64,000 nucleotides of DNA from Candidatus Rokuibacteriota bacterium (GTDB taxonomy: Bacteria > Methylomirabilota > Methylomirabilia > Rokubacteriales > CSP1-6). Made by a program: the position numbers and the translations under genes. The notes beneath the pieces were generated by a model that saw only the letters and a list, made by a program, of their open reading frames with translations, did no database searches and was not told the origin of the DNA. Below, piece after piece: positions 27,143 to 36,678 of the stretch (its first letter is position 1; each line of letters starts with the position of its first letter). Location: assembly GCA_003220615.1 (NCBI GenBank), contig QHTB01000131.1:33244-97243 (forward strand), given 5' to 3'.

Positions 27143-27795
27143 AACGCGAGACACCGGTCGAGCGCAAAGCCCGCGCCCGGAAGATCATCCGACTCCTCGA
27201 ACGCGCCTACCCCGACGCGAGGATCGCGCTGACCTTCAGCGACCCGCTCGAGCTGCTGGTCGCGACGATTCTGTCCGCGCAGTGCACCGATGAGCGGGTG
27301 AACCAGGTGACTCCCGCGCTGTTCAAGAAGTACCGCACCGCGGCCGAGTGGGCGCGGCTGACGCCGCCCACGCTCGAGCCGCAGATCCGGTCGACCGGCT
27401 TTTATCGCGCCAAGGCGCGCTCCATCATCGGGATGGCCAACGCTCTGGTCGCCGAGCACGGCGGCGAAGTCCCACGCGACCGCGCCGCGCTCACCGCGCT
27501 GCCCGGTGTCGGCCTCAAGACCGCCAACGTGCTGCTCGGCAACGCCTTCGACGAGCCGGCGATCGCGGTGGACACGCACGTCTTCCGCGTGAGCCAGCGG
27601 CTCGGCCTGGCCAAGTCCAACGATCCCGACGTGATCCACGACCAGCTCACCGAGGTCCTGCCGAAGGCGTCATGGACGCGGACCACGCACCTGATTCAGG
27701 CTCACGGTCGCCGTACCTGCGTGGCGCGGGCGCCGCGCTGTCCGGTCTGCCCCGTGCGCGCGCTCTGTCCGTGGCCGGAGAAGACGCGCGCGTGA
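27139..27795 (+). CDS. nth: Endonuclease III
   Basis: 218 residues. The helix-hairpin-helix LPGVGLKTANVLL contains the catalytic Lys (K in GLKTA) and VDTHVFRV holds the catalytic Asp. The [4Fe-4S] loop at the C-terminus is complete: Cys194-x6-Cys201-x2-Cys204-x5-Cys210. It removes oxidised pyrimidines and nicks the abasic strand. GTG 27139 overlaps the upstream gene by 4 nt. Its position inside an envelope-type operon has no functional logic that I can see. Confidence 0.93.
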   Translation: MKRETPVERKARARKIIRLLERAYPDARIALTFSDPLELLVATILSAQCTDERVNQVTPALFKKYRTAAEWARLTPPTLEPQIRSTGFYRAKARSIIGMANALVAEHGGEVPRDRAALTALPGVGLKTANVLLGNAFDEPAIAVDTHVFRVSQRLGLAKSNDPDVIHDQLTEVLPKASWTRTTHLIQAHGRRTCVARAPRCPVCPVRALCPWPEKTRA

Positions 27796-28985
27796 GACTG
27801 CCCCGAGTGCTGACGCCGCGGCTCATCGCCGTCGCCGTCGGGTTGCTCTTCGCTCTCGCCATCGTCGAGGTCGGTCTGCGCTTCCGCGCTGCGGGCGAGC
27901 ACCGCTACATGGCGTCCGACCCGCTCCTGCACCATCGGCTCAAGCCAAATCTTCGGACTCGGGTGAGCGGCGTGGAGTTCAACACGAATTCCCTCGGCTT
28001 GCGCGAGCGTGAGATCACGCGCCCGAAGCCGGCGGGCGTGTTCCGCGTGCTCATGCTCGGCGACTCGTTCACCGAGGGCGCGGGCCTTCCCGTCGAGGCG
28101 ACCGTCGCCAAGCGCGTCGAATCGGCGCTCAACGGTCACGGGTGCCGCACCACCGTGGAGGTCCTGAACGCCGGCGTCGCGAGCTACTCGCCGATTCTCG
28201 AGTACCTCCAGCTCAAGCACCTGGGCCTCGCGCTGCAGCCGGACCTCGTCGTGCTCAACTTCGACATGACCGACGTCCACGACGATTGGGTGCGAACCGC
28301 CGTGGCGAGGCTCGACGCCGACGGCCTGCCCGTTGCCGTTCCGGGCGACCGGCGGCTCGAGGCGGCGCTGCTCATTCCGCTCGTGTGGAAGCCCGCGGTC
28401 TTCCGCTTTCTCGATCCGATCGAGCGTGGGATGAACCGGCTGGTGGCATACCAGGAGCTTCGCCGGTCCGGTATCGGCCAGAACCTCCTGGGGCCACTCC
28501 GGTTGACACCCGAGCGCGCCGCCATTCTCGGCCTCGAAGGGGATCCCCAGTACGATCTCGAGGCCATCACGCGCGACCAGGACTCGCCCAAGCTCCGCGC
28601 CGCGTGGCGTCTCACCGAGCGATACATCGCGGCGACGAATCGCATGGCGCGTGGCCACGGCGCCGCATTCGCCCTCGTCGTGTATCCCCACGCGCAACAG
28701 GTCGCCGCCGACGCCTCGCCCGAGGGGCGCCGCCGCCATGCGCTGGGCCCCGGGCTCTTCGGTTCGACACGGCCGTTCGACATCCTCGTCGAGCTCGGTC
28801 GCCGCGAGGGATTTCCCGTGCTCAACCTGCTCGCGCTGTTCCGAGCGCGCGAGAGGCCCAATGATCCGCTCTTCCGGGCCGACGACATTCACCACACCCG
28901 CGCCGGGGCTCGCGTGTTCGCCGAGGGCGTAGTGGACGGCCTCGACCGCCTGGAGTTGGTCCCGTGCCGGCGGCCGATTCGTTGA
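27792..28985 (+). CDS. SGNH/GDSL-type hydrolase, membrane-anchored
   Basis: 397 residues. An N-terminal transmembrane helix (about 10-28, R-L-I-A-V-A-V-G-L-L-F-A-L-A) is followed by block I M-L-G-D-S-F-T-E-G with nucleophilic Ser, N-A-G-V-A-S-Y-S-P (block II Gly/Asn), and the terminal D-D-I-H-H-T-R-A-G with Asp/His of the triad. This matches periplasmic SGNH hydrolases related to AlgX/PatB that acetylate or deacetylate polysaccharides. Upstream GT and methyltransferase genes fit that role. GTG 27792 overlaps nth by 4 nt; the stop codon lies inside the next promoter. Confidence 0.8.
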   Translation: MRLPRVLTPRLIAVAVGLLFALAIVEVGLRFRAAGEHRYMASDPLLHHRLKPNLRTRVSGVEFNTNSLGLREREITRPKPAGVFRVLMLGDSFTEGAGLPVEATVAKRVESALNGHGCRTTVEVLNAGVASYSPILEYLQLKHLGLALQPDLVVLNFDMTDVHDDWVRTAVARLDADGLPVAVPGDRRLEAALLIPLVWKPAVFRFLDPIERGMNRLVAYQELRRSGIGQNLLGPLRLTPERAAILGLEGDPQYDLEAITRDQDSPKLRAAWRLTERYIAATNRMARGHGAAFALVVYPHAQQVAADASPEGRRRHALGPGLFGSTRPFDILVELGRREGFPVLNLLALFRARERPNDPLFRADDIHHTRAGARVFAEGVVDGLDRLELVPCRRPIR

Positions 28986-29010
28986 CATGGCAGGGACTTT
29001 CAAGTAACGT
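28982..29010 (+). promoter_or_regulatory. Promoter of rplM-rpsI operon
   Basis: Consensus TTGACA (28982-28987) with a 17 bp spacer to TAACGT (29005-29010). The -35 box contains the TGA stop codon of the SGNH gene. Initiation near 29017 would exclude upstream start codons for rplM and leave a 50 nt leader. Confidence 0.6.
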
Positions 29011-29067
29011 ATGACGTTGCGATTTTCCCGGTCCTATGCCCACTTACGTGGCCTGCAAGGGGTGATG

Positions 29068-29523
29068 ATGCCGACGCCGATGTTGCGTGAAGACGAGATC
29101 GAGCGGAAGTGGTTCGTCGTCGACGCCGATGGTCAGGTTCTCGGGCGACTGGCCAGCCGGGTGGCGGCGATCTTGAGGGGCAAGCACAAGCCGGCGTTTG
29201 CCCCGCACATGGACGTCGGCGACCACGTGGTCGTGATCAATGCCGAGAAGGTTCACCTCACGGGACGGAAGCTCCGCGACAAGATCTACCGCTGGCATAC
29301 CGGCTACATCGGCGGCCTCCGCGAGGTCAACGCCGAGAAGATGATCAAGACCCACCCCGAGCGCGTGATCGAGTGGGCGGTGCAGGGGATGCTCCCCAAG
29401 AATCGTCTGGGCCGGGCCATGGGCAAGAAGCTGAAGGTCTACAAAGGCGCCACGCATCCCCATCAGGCCCAGCAGCCCGCCGCGCTTCCCGAGTGGCTGG
29501 CCGGTCAAAAGGGAGGCCAGTGA
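29068..29523 (+). CDS. rplM: 50S ribosomal protein L13
   Basis: 151 residues from ATG 29068. The core [35 protein letters not shown]-x-D-K and V-x-G-M-L-P-K-N are all L13 hallmarks. AAGGGG 5 bp upstream supports 29068 (ATG 29065 is adjacent); a more upstream ATG at 29011 would lie at or before the predicted transcript start. L13 is an early assembly protein of the large subunit. It overlaps nothing upstream but shares the TGATG junction with rpsI. Confidence 0.95.
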   Translation: MPTPMLREDEIERKWFVVDADGQVLGRLASRVAAILRGKHKPAFAPHMDVGDHVVVINAEKVHLTGRKLRDKIYRWHTGYIGGLREVNAEKMIKTHPERVIEWAVQGMLPKNRLGRAMGKKLKVYKGATHPHQAQQPAALPEWLAGQKGGQ

Positions 29524-29918
29524 TGGCCGTCGTCGAGCGGTTCTACGGTACCGGCCGGCGCAAGACGTCGGTTGCGCGCGTGTGGCTGCGCTCAGGGCAG
29601 GGCCGCATCGCCGTGAATCGCCGCGCCTTCGAGAATTACTTTCCGCGTGAGACGCTGCGGATGATCATCGCCCAGCCGCTCGAGGTCACGAACACCAGCG
29701 GGCAGTTCGACATTCTGGTCAACGTCGGCGGTGGTGGCCCGACCGGCCAGGCTGGCGCCGTGCGCCACGGCATCGCCCGTGCGCTCGTTCGCTTCGACGA
29801 GAAGCTTCGACAGCCCCTCAAGAAAGCCGGCCTGCTCACCCGCGATCCCCGGATGCGGGAGCGGAAGAAGTACGGGCAGCCCGGAGCTCGCCAGAAGTTC
29901 CAGTACTCGAAGCGGTAG
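29523..29918 (+). CDS. rpsI: 30S ribosomal protein S9
   Basis: 131 residues: [13 protein letters not shown] near the start, [14 protein letters not shown] and the C-terminal Y-G-x-P-G-A-R-x-K-F-Q-Y-S-K-R whose last Lys-Arg touches P-site tRNA. All are standard. ATG 29523 overlaps the rplM stop (TGATG), so translation is coupled. argC follows 16 bp later, probably on the same transcript. Confidence 0.96.
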   Translation: MAVVERFYGTGRRKTSVARVWLRSGQGRIAVNRRAFENYFPRETLRMIIAQPLEVTNTSGQFDILVNVGGGGPTGQAGAVRHGIARALVRFDEKLRQPLKKAGLLTRDPRMRERKKYGQPGARQKFQYSKR

Positions 29919-29934
29919 CACGGAGACGAGTGCC

Positions 29935-30984
29935 GTGATTCGCGTCGCTGTCGCCGGGGCCAGCGGCTACATGGGAGCAGAGCTGCTGCGGCTGCTTCTC
30001 CGTCATCCCGAGGTCGAGCTGACCGCCGTCACCTCCGATCGGCTCTCTGGTGAGCCGCTGGCGGCGGCGTACCCGCACCTGCGTGGCCTCACGACGCTCG
30101 CGTTCCACGCGCTGGAGGCCGAGTGGCTCGCCGGCGTGGCCGATGTCGTCTTCCTCGCCTTGCCGCACCTCGAGTCCCAGAAGGTCGTGCCGGTCCTTCG
30201 CCGGCATCGCGTGAAGGCCATCGACCTCTCGGCCGATTACCGCCTGCGTGACCCGAACGATTACGTGACCTGGTACAAGGCCGCTCATCTCGATTCTCAG
30301 GGCCTCGGTGAAGCCGTGTATGGGTTGCCCGAGCTGCACCGGAAATCGATCGCGGCCGCGTCGCTGGTGGCGTCGCCCGGCTGCTATCCGGTGGGCGCCA
30401 TTCTCGCGACGGCGCCATTGCTCAAATCGGGGTTGGCGCGGCTCGAGGGGATCGTCGTCGACGGCAAGTCGGGCGTGAGCGGTGCGGGCGCTCAGGGGCG
30501 CAAGGCCGATCCGATGTACCTGTACACGGAAGCCAACGAGAACGTTCAGGCCTACGGAATCACCACGCACCGCCACACGCCCGAGATCGAGCAGGAGTTG
30601 TCGGCGCTGGCCGGGAGCCCCGTGCGCGTGAGCTTCACGCCTCACCTCGTTCCGTTGAATCGCGGACTCTTCACCACCGCGTCGGTTCCGCTCGCGTCCA
30701 CGCTGAGCACCGTCGAGCTCGTGTCCGTCTATCGCGACTTCTATGCGGGCGAGCCGTTCGTCCGCGTTCTCGGCGAGGGCGAGCGGCCGACGACACGGGC
30801 CGTCATCGGATCGAACTTCTGCGACGTCACGGTGGTCTCCGATCCGCGGACGGGCCGCGCCACGTGCGTGAGCGCGATCGACAACCTCGGCAAGGGCGGG
30901 TCGGCGAACGGCGTGCAGAACCTGAACATCGTGTATGGATGGAGCGAGCGCACCGGCCTCGACGCCCCGCCGGTGTACCCGTAG
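29935..30984 (+). CDS. argC: N-acetyl-gamma-glutamyl-phosphate reductase
   Basis: 349 residues. N-terminal dinucleotide motif VAVAGASGYMGAELLRLL, catalytic Cys in SPGCYPVGAIL and the ending N-L-G-K-G-G-S-A-N-G-V-Q-N-L-N are the ArgC signature. It reduces N-acetylglutamyl phosphate to the semialdehyde in arginine synthesis. GTG 29935 gives V-I-R-V-A-V. The stop overlaps the argJ start by one base, and the ribosomal genes upstream tie arginine synthesis to growth-regulated transcription. Confidence 0.95.
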   Translation: MIRVAVAGASGYMGAELLRLLLRHPEVELTAVTSDRLSGEPLAAAYPHLRGLTTLAFHALEAEWLAGVADVVFLALPHLESQKVVPVLRRHRVKAIDLSADYRLRDPNDYVTWYKAAHLDSQGLGEAVYGLPELHRKSIAAASLVASPGCYPVGAILATAPLLKSGLARLEGIVVDGKSGVSGAGAQGRKADPMYLYTEANENVQAYGITTHRHTPEIEQELSALAGSPVRVSFTPHLVPLNRGLFTTASVPLASTLSTVELVSVYRDFYAGEPFVRVLGEGERPTTRAVIGSNFCDVTVVSDPRTGRATCVSAIDNLGKGGSANGVQNLNIVYGWSERTGLDAPPVYP

Positions 30985-32228
30985 TGCCGGAGGCGCGAGC
31001 AACGGAGCCAAAACCAGGCGATCTCGAATGGCTGACGGGCGGCGTCACTGCCGTCCCCGAAATCCTGGCCAGCGGCATCGCCGCCGGGATCAAGCCGAGC
31101 GGCAAGAAGGATCTCGCCCTCCTGTATTCGTCGTCTCCCGCCCGGGCGGCCGCCGTGTTCACCAGCAACCAGGTGAAGGGCGCGCCCGTCCTCGTTTCCC
31201 AGGAGCACGTGAAGAGCGGCGTGGCCCAGGCCATCGTGGCCTCGAGCGGTTGCTCCAATGTCTGCACCGGCGAGCAGGGCATGCGCGACGCCCGTGAGAT
31301 GACGAAGGTCGTCGGCGACCTGCTCCGCATTCCGGCCCGGCAGGTGCTGATCGCTTCCACGGGCGTGATCGGCCAGCCGCTGCCGATGGACCGAATCCGC
31401 GCCGCCCTGCCGAAACTCGTGAAAGCGCTGTCGCCGCAGGGCGGGCACGCCGCTGCCGAAGCCATCATGACGACCGATACGCGCCCGAAAGAGGCTGCGG
31501 TCAAGGTCGAGGTCAACGGCCGGCCCATCACGATCGGCGGGATCGCCAAAGGCGTGGGGATGATCGAGCCCCACCTGGCCACGATGTTCTGCTTCCTCAC
31601 CACCGACGCCGCCGTGGCGCCCGCGGCGCTGCGCTCGGCGCTCAAGCGCAGCGTCGACGACTCGTTCAACCGGATCACCGTGGACAGCGATCAGTCCACC
31701 AGCGATACCGTCGCCATCCTCGCCAACGGCCTGGCCGAGACGGCTCCGCTGGATGCGGGCAGCCGCGGGTTCCGTCAATTCACGCGGGCGCTTGGCGCGG
31801 TGACGACGCGCCTGGCCCGCATGCTGGTCGAGGACGGGGAGGGCGCCACCAGACTGGTGACGGTGGCGGTGCGCGGGGCGCGGACCCGGCGTGACGCCGT
31901 CGTGGTCGCGCGCAGCGTGGCGAACTCGCCCCTGGTGAAGACTGCGATCAACGGCCAGGATCCCAACTGGGGCCGCATCATGATGGCGATCGGCAAGTCT
32001 CCGGCCAGGGTGGAGGCGGACAAGATCGCCGTGGCCTTCGAGGACGAGCTGCTGGTCGAGCGGGGAATGCTGCGCGACGGCGCGAAGCACGAGCGGATCC
32101 GCGAGACCATGACGCGGCCGGCCTACACGATCACCATCGACCTCGGGCTGGGACGGGGCGAGGCCCACGTCTTCACGTGCGATCTCAGCGAGGAGTACGT
32201 ACGCATCAACGCGAAGTACACGACGTAG
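30984..32228 (+). CDS. argJ: Ornithine acetyltransferase/N-acetylglutamate synthase
   Basis: 414 residues. The autoprocessing site is present (I-M-T-T-D-T with the nucleophilic Thr), as are T-S-N-x-V-K-G-A, oxyanion S-T-G-V-I-G, and G-x-D-P-N-W-G-R-I near the C-terminus. ArgJ recycles the acetyl group from N-acetylornithine to glutamate. One oddity: the usual NSGNANACTG segment reads [13 protein letters not shown] 30984 overlaps the argC stop. Whether it is mono- or bifunctional cannot be told. An 82 bp gap separates it from rpsB. Confidence 0.93.
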   Translation: MPEARATEPKPGDLEWLTGGVTAVPEILASGIAAGIKPSGKKDLALLYSSSPARAAAVFTSNQVKGAPVLVSQEHVKSGVAQAIVASSGCSNVCTGEQGMRDAREMTKVVGDLLRIPARQVLIASTGVIGQPLPMDRIRAALPKLVKALSPQGGHAAAEAIMTTDTRPKEAAVKVEVNGRPITIGGIAKGVGMIEPHLATMFCFLTTDAAVAPAALRSALKRSVDDSFNRITVDSDQSTSDTVAILANGLAETAPLDAGSRGFRQFTRALGAVTTRLARMLVEDGEGATRLVTVAVRGARTRRDAVVVARSVANSPLVKTAINGQDPNWGRIMMAIGKSPARVEADKIAVAFEDELLVERGMLRDGAKHERIRETMTRPAYTITIDLGLGRGEAHVFTCDLSEEYVRINAKYTT

Positions 32229-32249
32229 TCGACCATCACGCACGCCGCG

Positions 32250-32261
32250 CCACTTCGGTGG
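32250..32261 (+). promoter_or_regulatory. UUCG hairpin in the rpsB leader
   Basis: CCAC-TTCG-GTGG, a 4 bp stem with the very stable UUCG tetraloop, lies 50 bp before the rpsB start in the only gap of this cluster. I found no convincing promoter in the gap. It could be a leader structure, but a short stem of this type can also arise by chance. Confidence 0.25.
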
Positions 32262-32310
32262 GACGCCCGGCGATCCCGAGCGCGGCGGAGGAACAACCGA
32301 AGGAGGAACC

Positions 32311-33072
32311 ATGGCAGCTCTGACGATGAAGGAACTCCTGGAGGCCGGGGTGCACTTCGGCCACCAGACCAAGCGGTGGAACCCGAAGATGCAGAAGTAC
32401 ATCTTCGGCGAGCGCAACGGCATCTACATCATCGATCTCCAGAAGACGCTCAAGAAATTCCGCGAGGCCTACGGCTTCGTCCGCGACACCGCGGCCGGCG
32501 GCGGCAACGTGCTCTTCATCGGCACCAAGAAGCAGGCCCAGGACACGGTGTTCGAGGAGGCCGGTCGCTGCGGGATGTTCTACGTCAATCAGCGGTGGCT
32601 GGGCGGAACGCTGACGAACTTCCAGACGATCCGCAAGTCGATCGGCCGCCTCAAGAAGATCGAGGAGATGAAGGAGGCGGGTGAGTTCGACCGCCTGCCC
32701 AAGAAGGAAGCGCTCGAGCTCGACCGTGAGCGCGAGAAGCTGGAGAAGGCGCTGATCGGCATCAAGAGCATGGAGAGTTTGCCGGCGGCCGTTTTCATCA
32801 TCGATCCGCGCAAGGAGAAGATCGCGGTGGCCGAAGCCCAGCGGCTGGGCATCCCGATCGTGGCCATCGTGGACACCAACTGCGATCCCACCGGGATCGA
32901 CTATCCGGTCCCGGGCAATGACGACGCCATCCGGGCCGTGCGTCTGATCACCGCGCGCATCGCCGACGCCATCCTGGAAGGGCGCGGCACGTTGAGCAAG
33001 GACGAGACCGAGGAGTCGCCCGACGCGGGCGTCGAGTCCGAGATGGTGGCGGCCGCCGAGCAGGAGGCCTAG
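32311..33072 (+). CDS. rpsB: 30S ribosomal protein S2
   Basis: 253 residues: start [24 protein letters not shown], central [10 protein letters not shown] and D-T-N-C-D-P are invariant S2 features. GGAGG 7 bp upstream gives a strong ribosome site. S2 is needed for S1 binding to the small subunit. The acidic C-terminus ([11 protein letters not shown]) is variable as usual. tsf starts 4 bp after the stop, the universal rpsB-tsf order. Confidence 0.97.
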   Translation: MAALTMKELLEAGVHFGHQTKRWNPKMQKYIFGERNGIYIIDLQKTLKKFREAYGFVRDTAAGGGNVLFIGTKKQAQDTVFEEAGRCGMFYVNQRWLGGTLTNFQTIRKSIGRLKKIEEMKEAGEFDRLPKKEALELDREREKLEKALIGIKSMESLPAAVFIIDPRKEKIAVAEAQRLGIPIVAIVDTNCDPTGIDYPVPGNDDAIRAVRLITARIADAILEGRGTLSKDETEESPDAGVESEMVAAAEQEA

Positions 33073-33076
33073 CCCA

Positions 33077-33679
33077 ATGGCCACCGCGCAGCAGGTCAAA
33101 GAGTTGCGCGACCGCACCGGCGCCGGTGTCATGGACTGCAAAGAGGCGCTGGCGGCCAGCAAGGACGACGTGCAAGCCGCCGTGGAATATCTGAGGAAGA
33201 AGGGCCTGGCCGCCGCGGCCAAGCGGGCCGGGCGCACGGCGCGCGAGGGCGTCGTGTCCGCCTACATCCACCCGGGCTCGAAGCTCGGTGTCCTGGTCGA
33301 GGTGAATTGCGAGACCGACTTCGTGGCCAAGACCGACGCCTTCCAGGCCCTCGTGAAGGATCTCGGCATGCAGGTGGCGGCCTCCAATCCCGCCTACGTG
33401 GGCCGTGAGGACGTTCCGGCCGACGTGCTCGAGAAGGAGCGTGAGATCTATCGCGGCCAGCTCGCCGACCAGAAGAAGCCGGCGCAGGTGATCGACAAGA
33501 TCGTCGAGGGCAAGCTCGAGAAGTGGTTCAGCGAGCAGTGCCTCCTCGAGCAGCCGTTCGTGAAGGACGCCACCGGCAAGACGAAGATCAAGGACCTCGT
33601 CGACGGAGTGAACGCGCAGACGCAGGAGCGCATCGTCATCCGGCGCTTCTCGCGCTTCCAGGTCGGCGAGGCCGGGTAG
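33077..33679 (+). CDS. tsf: Elongation factor Ts
   Basis: 200 residues, the short bacterial form. Signature [16 protein letters not shown] is near the N-terminus; the EF-Tu-contacting T-D-F-V-A-K motif is at about residue 80; E-V-N-C-E-T-D lies next to it. EF-Ts catalyses GDP release from EF-Tu. The C-terminal coiled-coil part is compact compared with E. coli (283 aa), as in thermophiles and many deep-branching phyla. pyrH follows after 2 bp. Confidence 0.96.
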   Translation: MATAQQVKELRDRTGAGVMDCKEALAASKDDVQAAVEYLRKKGLAAAAKRAGRTAREGVVSAYIHPGSKLGVLVEVNCETDFVAKTDAFQALVKDLGMQVAASNPAYVGREDVPADVLEKEREIYRGQLADQKKPAQVIDKIVEGKLEKWFSEQCLLEQPFVKDATGKTKIKDLVDGVNAQTQERIVIRRFSRFQVGEAG

Positions 33680-33681
33680 TC

Positions 33682-34416
33682 GTGGCGGCGGACGCCGGCT
33701 CGCCACGCCCGGCCTACCGCCGTATCGTCCTCAAGCTCTCGGGTGAGGCACTGGCCGGGAGCCAGGGCTACGGGATCGATCCTCCCGTGCTCGATCGCGT
33801 CGCGGCCGAGCTGCGCGAGGTCGTCGGGCTCGGCGTCCAGGTGGCCATCGTCATCGGCGGGGGCAACATCTTCCGCGGCGTCGCCGCCAGCGCCGGCGGC
33901 ATGGACCGGGCCACCGCCGACTACATGGGGATGCTGGCCACCATCATCAACGCGTTGGCTCTGCAGAACGCCCTCGAGAAGGCAGATCTGCAGACGCGCG
34001 TGCTCTCGGCCATCGAGATGCGCGCGGTGGCCGAACCCTACATCCGGCGCCGGGCCATCCGTCACCTCGAGAAGGGCCGCGTGGTCATCTTCGCCGCCGG
34101 CACCGGGAATCCGTTCTTCACCACCGACACCGCGGGCGCGTTGCGCGCCATCGAGATCGGCGCCGACGCGATCATGAAGGCCACCAAGGTGGACGGCGTC
34201 TACTCGGCCGATCCGACCAAGGTCGCCAACGCCGAGCGGTTCGCGCGCATGACCTACAAGGATGTGCTGAGTCGCGGGTTGCAGGTGATGGATAGCACAG
34301 CCATCTCACTCTGTATGGACAACGGGCTGCCCATCATCGTCTTCGATCTGACCCGGTCGGGCAACATCAAGCGGATCGTGCTCGGCGAGGCCGTGGGGTC
34401 GATCGTCGCCGGCTGA
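33682..34416 (+). CDS. pyrH: UMP kinase
   Basis: 244 residues of the amino-acid kinase fold: [10 protein letters not shown] start, [11 protein letters not shown], the [11 protein letters not shown] loop and K-A-T-K-V-D-G-V-Y. It phosphorylates UMP to UDP, feeding RNA, DNA and envelope precursors. GTG 33682 follows the tsf stop by 2 bp. A 10-residue N-terminal extension before Y-R-R-I-V-L-K is mildly longer than usual. Order rpsB-tsf-pyrH-frr is the common one. Confidence 0.96.
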   Translation: MAADAGSPRPAYRRIVLKLSGEALAGSQGYGIDPPVLDRVAAELREVVGLGVQVAIVIGGGNIFRGVAASAGGMDRATADYMGMLATIINALALQNALEKADLQTRVLSAIEMRAVAEPYIRRRAIRHLEKGRVVIFAAGTGNPFFTTDTAGALRAIEIGADAIMKATKVDGVYSADPTKVANAERFARMTYKDVLSRGLQVMDSTAISLCMDNGLPIIVFDLTRSGNIKRIVLGEAVGSIVAG

Positions 34417-34440
34417 CCGTGCGCCGATGGAGGGCTATCG

Positions 34441-35004
34441 ATGCAATCGATGCAAGACCTGCTGAAGGACATCGAGACGCGGATGAACGGATCGCTCGAC
34501 ACACTCGGCCGTGAGCTCGCCTCCGTGCGTACCGGCCGCGCGGCCCCGGGACTGCTCGACACCGTCCGCGCGGATTATTACGGGACGCCCACGCCCGTCG
34601 GCCAGATGGCCTCGGTCTCCGTTCCCGACGCGCGGACGCTCGTCATCCAGCCCTGGGAGCAGGCGCAGCTCAAGGCCATCGAGAAGGCGATCATGACCTC
34701 CGATCTCGGACTGACGCCAGTGAACGATGGCAAGGTCATCCGGCTCACCATGCCGACGCCCACCGAGGAGCGCCGCAAGCAGCTGGCCAAGCAGGTCCAC
34801 AAGATCGCCGAGGACACGCGCGTGGCGATTCGTAACATCCGCCGCGAGGCCAACGACAAGCTGAAGGCGATGTCCAAGGACAAGAAGGTGTCGGAGGACG
34901 AGGAGCGCCGCGGACACGACCAGATCCAGAAGACGACCGACAAGTTCATCGCCAAGGTCGACGACGTGCTGAAGAAAAAGGAGCAGGAGATCCTGTCCTT
35001 CTAA
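34441..35004 (+). CDS. frr: Ribosome recycling factor
   Basis: 187 residues. The N-terminal helix, R-T-G-R-A-x-P-G-L-L-D-x-V, the domain II Y-Y-G-T-P-T-P-V-G-Q-M-A-S-V and the C-terminal N-I-R-R-E-A-N-D-K identify RRF. With EF-G it splits post-termination ribosomes. ATG 34441 is 24 bp after pyrH; a second ATG (34447) is an alternative start. The order matches the conserved cluster and uppS follows after 14 bp. Confidence 0.96.
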   Translation: MQSMQDLLKDIETRMNGSLDTLGRELASVRTGRAAPGLLDTVRADYYGTPTPVGQMASVSVPDARTLVIQPWEQAQLKAIEKAIMTSDLGLTPVNDGKVIRLTMPTPTEERRKQLAKQVHKIAEDTRVAIRNIRREANDKLKAMSKDKKVSEDEERRGHDQIQKTTDKFIAKVDDVLKKKEQEILSF

Positions 35005-35018
35005 TACGATGAGTGCGC

Positions 35019-35801
35019 ATGGCCCTCAGATCTCGTAGCGGCACGCCGCGGGCCGAGCTCAGCACGCTGTCCGAGAGTGAGCTCCTCGTGCGTGCGCGTG
35101 AGCACCCGGTCCCGCGCCACGTCGCCATCATCATGGACGGCAACGGCCGGTGGGCGACCCGGCGCGGGCTGCCGCGCGTGGCCGGTCATCGCGAAGGCGT
35201 GAAGGCGGCGCGCGCGGCGGTCCGCGCCGGCACCGAGATCGGCCTCGACTATCTGACGCTCTACGCGTTCTCGACGGAGAACTGGAGCCGGCCGGAGGAC
35301 GAGGTCTCCATGCTGATGAGCCTCCTCGAGGAGGCGATCTACCGCGAGCTGCCCGATCTCATGGCGCGCAACGTGCGCCTGCGCGTGATCGGACGCCCGG
35401 GCGGCGTGCCGCTGCCGATCCGTCGGGGCATCGATCGCGTCGTCGAGGCCACGCGCGACAACACCGGCCTCACGCTGGTCATGGCCTTCAACTACGGCGG
35501 GCGCGACGAGTTGCTGGAGGCGGTGCGCGCGCTGGCGGTACGCGTGCAAGCGGGCGAGCTCGCGCCGGCCGCTATTTCCGAAGCCGACGTGAGCGCCGCC
35601 CTCTACACGCGCGACATCCCCGATCCCGACCTTCTCATCCGCACCAGCGGCGAGATGCGCGTGTCGAACTTTCTGCTCTGGCAGATCGCGTATACGGAGC
35701 TCTGGATCACGCCCACGCTGTGGCCGGACTTCGGGGCCCGTGACCTCTACCGTGCCCTCGTCGACTTCCAGGGCCGGACCCGGCGATTCGGTGGGGTGTG
35801 A
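35019..35801 (+). CDS. uppS: Undecaprenyl diphosphate synthase (isoprenyl transferase)
   Basis: 260 residues. H-V-A-I-I-M-D-G-N-G-R-W-A with catalytic Asp, G-H-R-E-G, L-T-L-Y-A-F-S-T-E-N-W-x-R and the C-terminal D-L-L-I-R-T-S-G-E-M-R-V-S-N-F-L-L-W-Q are the cis-prenyltransferase signature. It makes the C55 lipid carrier for peptidoglycan and polysaccharides. ATG 35019 is adopted; GTG 35013 would add two residues. Both starts have only weak ribosome sites. cdsA starts 1-2 bp after the stop. Confidence 0.94.
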   Translation: MALRSRSGTPRAELSTLSESELLVRAREHPVPRHVAIIMDGNGRWATRRGLPRVAGHREGVKAARAAVRAGTEIGLDYLTLYAFSTENWSRPEDEVSMLMSLLEEAIYRELPDLMARNVRLRVIGRPGGVPLPIRRGIDRVVEATRDNTGLTLVMAFNYGGRDELLEAVRALAVRVQAGELAPAAISEADVSAALYTRDIPDPDLLIRTSGEMRVSNFLLWQIAYTELWITPTLWPDFGARDLYRALVDFQGRTRRFGGV

Positions 35802-35802
35802 G

Positions 35803-36678
35803 GTGGCGGCCAGCGTGGCGGCGGCGATGATGGAGCCAGCGCGCACGGCGACGATCGCGAGCCCGCTGCGACGCGTGGCCACGGCCGTCGTCTTCATTCC
35901 TGTCTTCGTGTGGGTGGTGACGCGGGCGCCAGCGTGGATGTTTCCTGCGCTCGTGAGCGCCGCCGCGGTCGGCGCGCTTTCGGAGCTGTACCGTCTCTTC
36001 GCGCACGCCGGCCAGCCGTGCAATGGCCGCCTCGGCATCCTGCTGGGCCTGGCGCTCGTCGTGAGCTTCGAGATCGCGGGCGGGAATGCCGCGGTCGTTC
36101 CGGCGCTGCCCGCCCTCGTCCTCGGTGTTGCCGTCGCCGCCATTCTGACGGCGCCGGTCCTGACCGGCGGCAAGCCGGCCACCGAAGGAGTCGCGCTGAC
36201 GCTGCTCGGGCTCCTCTACGTGAGCTGGTTCCTCGGGCATGCGCTGCTGCTCCGCCACCTGGCCGACGGAGCCGGCCTCGTTCTCGTCCTCGTCAGTGTG
36301 ACGTGGGTCGGAGAAACGGCCGCCTACGCCGTCGGCTCATGGCTCGGTCGTCACAAGCTCGTTCCGGCCATCAGCCCCGGGAAGACCGTGGAAGGCGCCC
36401 TGGCCCAGCTCGTCGCCTCCATCGTGGCCGCCGTCGTCTTCGGGCCTGGCTGGTTGCTGCCGAGCTGGACCATGGGGTTCGCCGCCGGCGCCGGCGCGAT
36501 TCTCGGCGTCGTCGGTCAGCTCGGAGACCTCGCCGAATCAGCCATCAAGCGCTCCGTCGGCGTCAAGGATGCCGGCGGCCTCATTCCGGGCCATGGCGGC
36601 GTGCTCGACCGCATCGACGGCCTGCTCTTCAACGTGCCCGCGCTCTACTACTACGTCAGGCTGGGGACCGGCGCATGA
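35803..36678 (+). CDS. cdsA: Phosphatidate cytidylyltransferase
   Basis: 291 residues, about eight transmembrane helices. The family signature near the C-terminus is complete: S-A-I-K-R-S-V-G-V-K-D-A-G-G-L-I-P-G-H-G-G, then D-R-I-D. It makes CDP-diacylglycerol, precursor of phospholipids. Starts GTG 35803, GTG 35815 and ATG 35827/35830 are all in frame; the first keeps closest linkage to uppS, while the ATGs give a protein starting nearer the basic R-R-V-A-T-A. dxr overlaps the 3' end by 4 nt. Confidence 0.92.
   Translation: MAASVAAAMMEPARTATIASPLRRVATAVVFIPVFVWVVTRAPAWMFPALVSAAAVGALSELYRLFAHAGQPCNGRLGILLGLALVVSFEIAGGNAAVVPALPALVLGVAVAAILTAPVLTGGKPATEGVALTLLGLLYVSWFLGHALLLRHLADGAGLVLVLVSVTWVGETAAYAVGSWLGRHKLVPAISPGKTVEGALAQLVASIVAAVVFGPGWLLPSWTMGFAAGAGAILGVVGQLGDLAESAIKRSVGVKDAGGLIPGHGGVLDRIDGLLFNVPALYYYVRLGTGA

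Noticed and set aside
34441..36678. Alternative long frames in uppS-cdsA as a fused gene
   Set aside because: Clear stop of uppS at 35799-35801 and complete separate signatures for the two enzymes.
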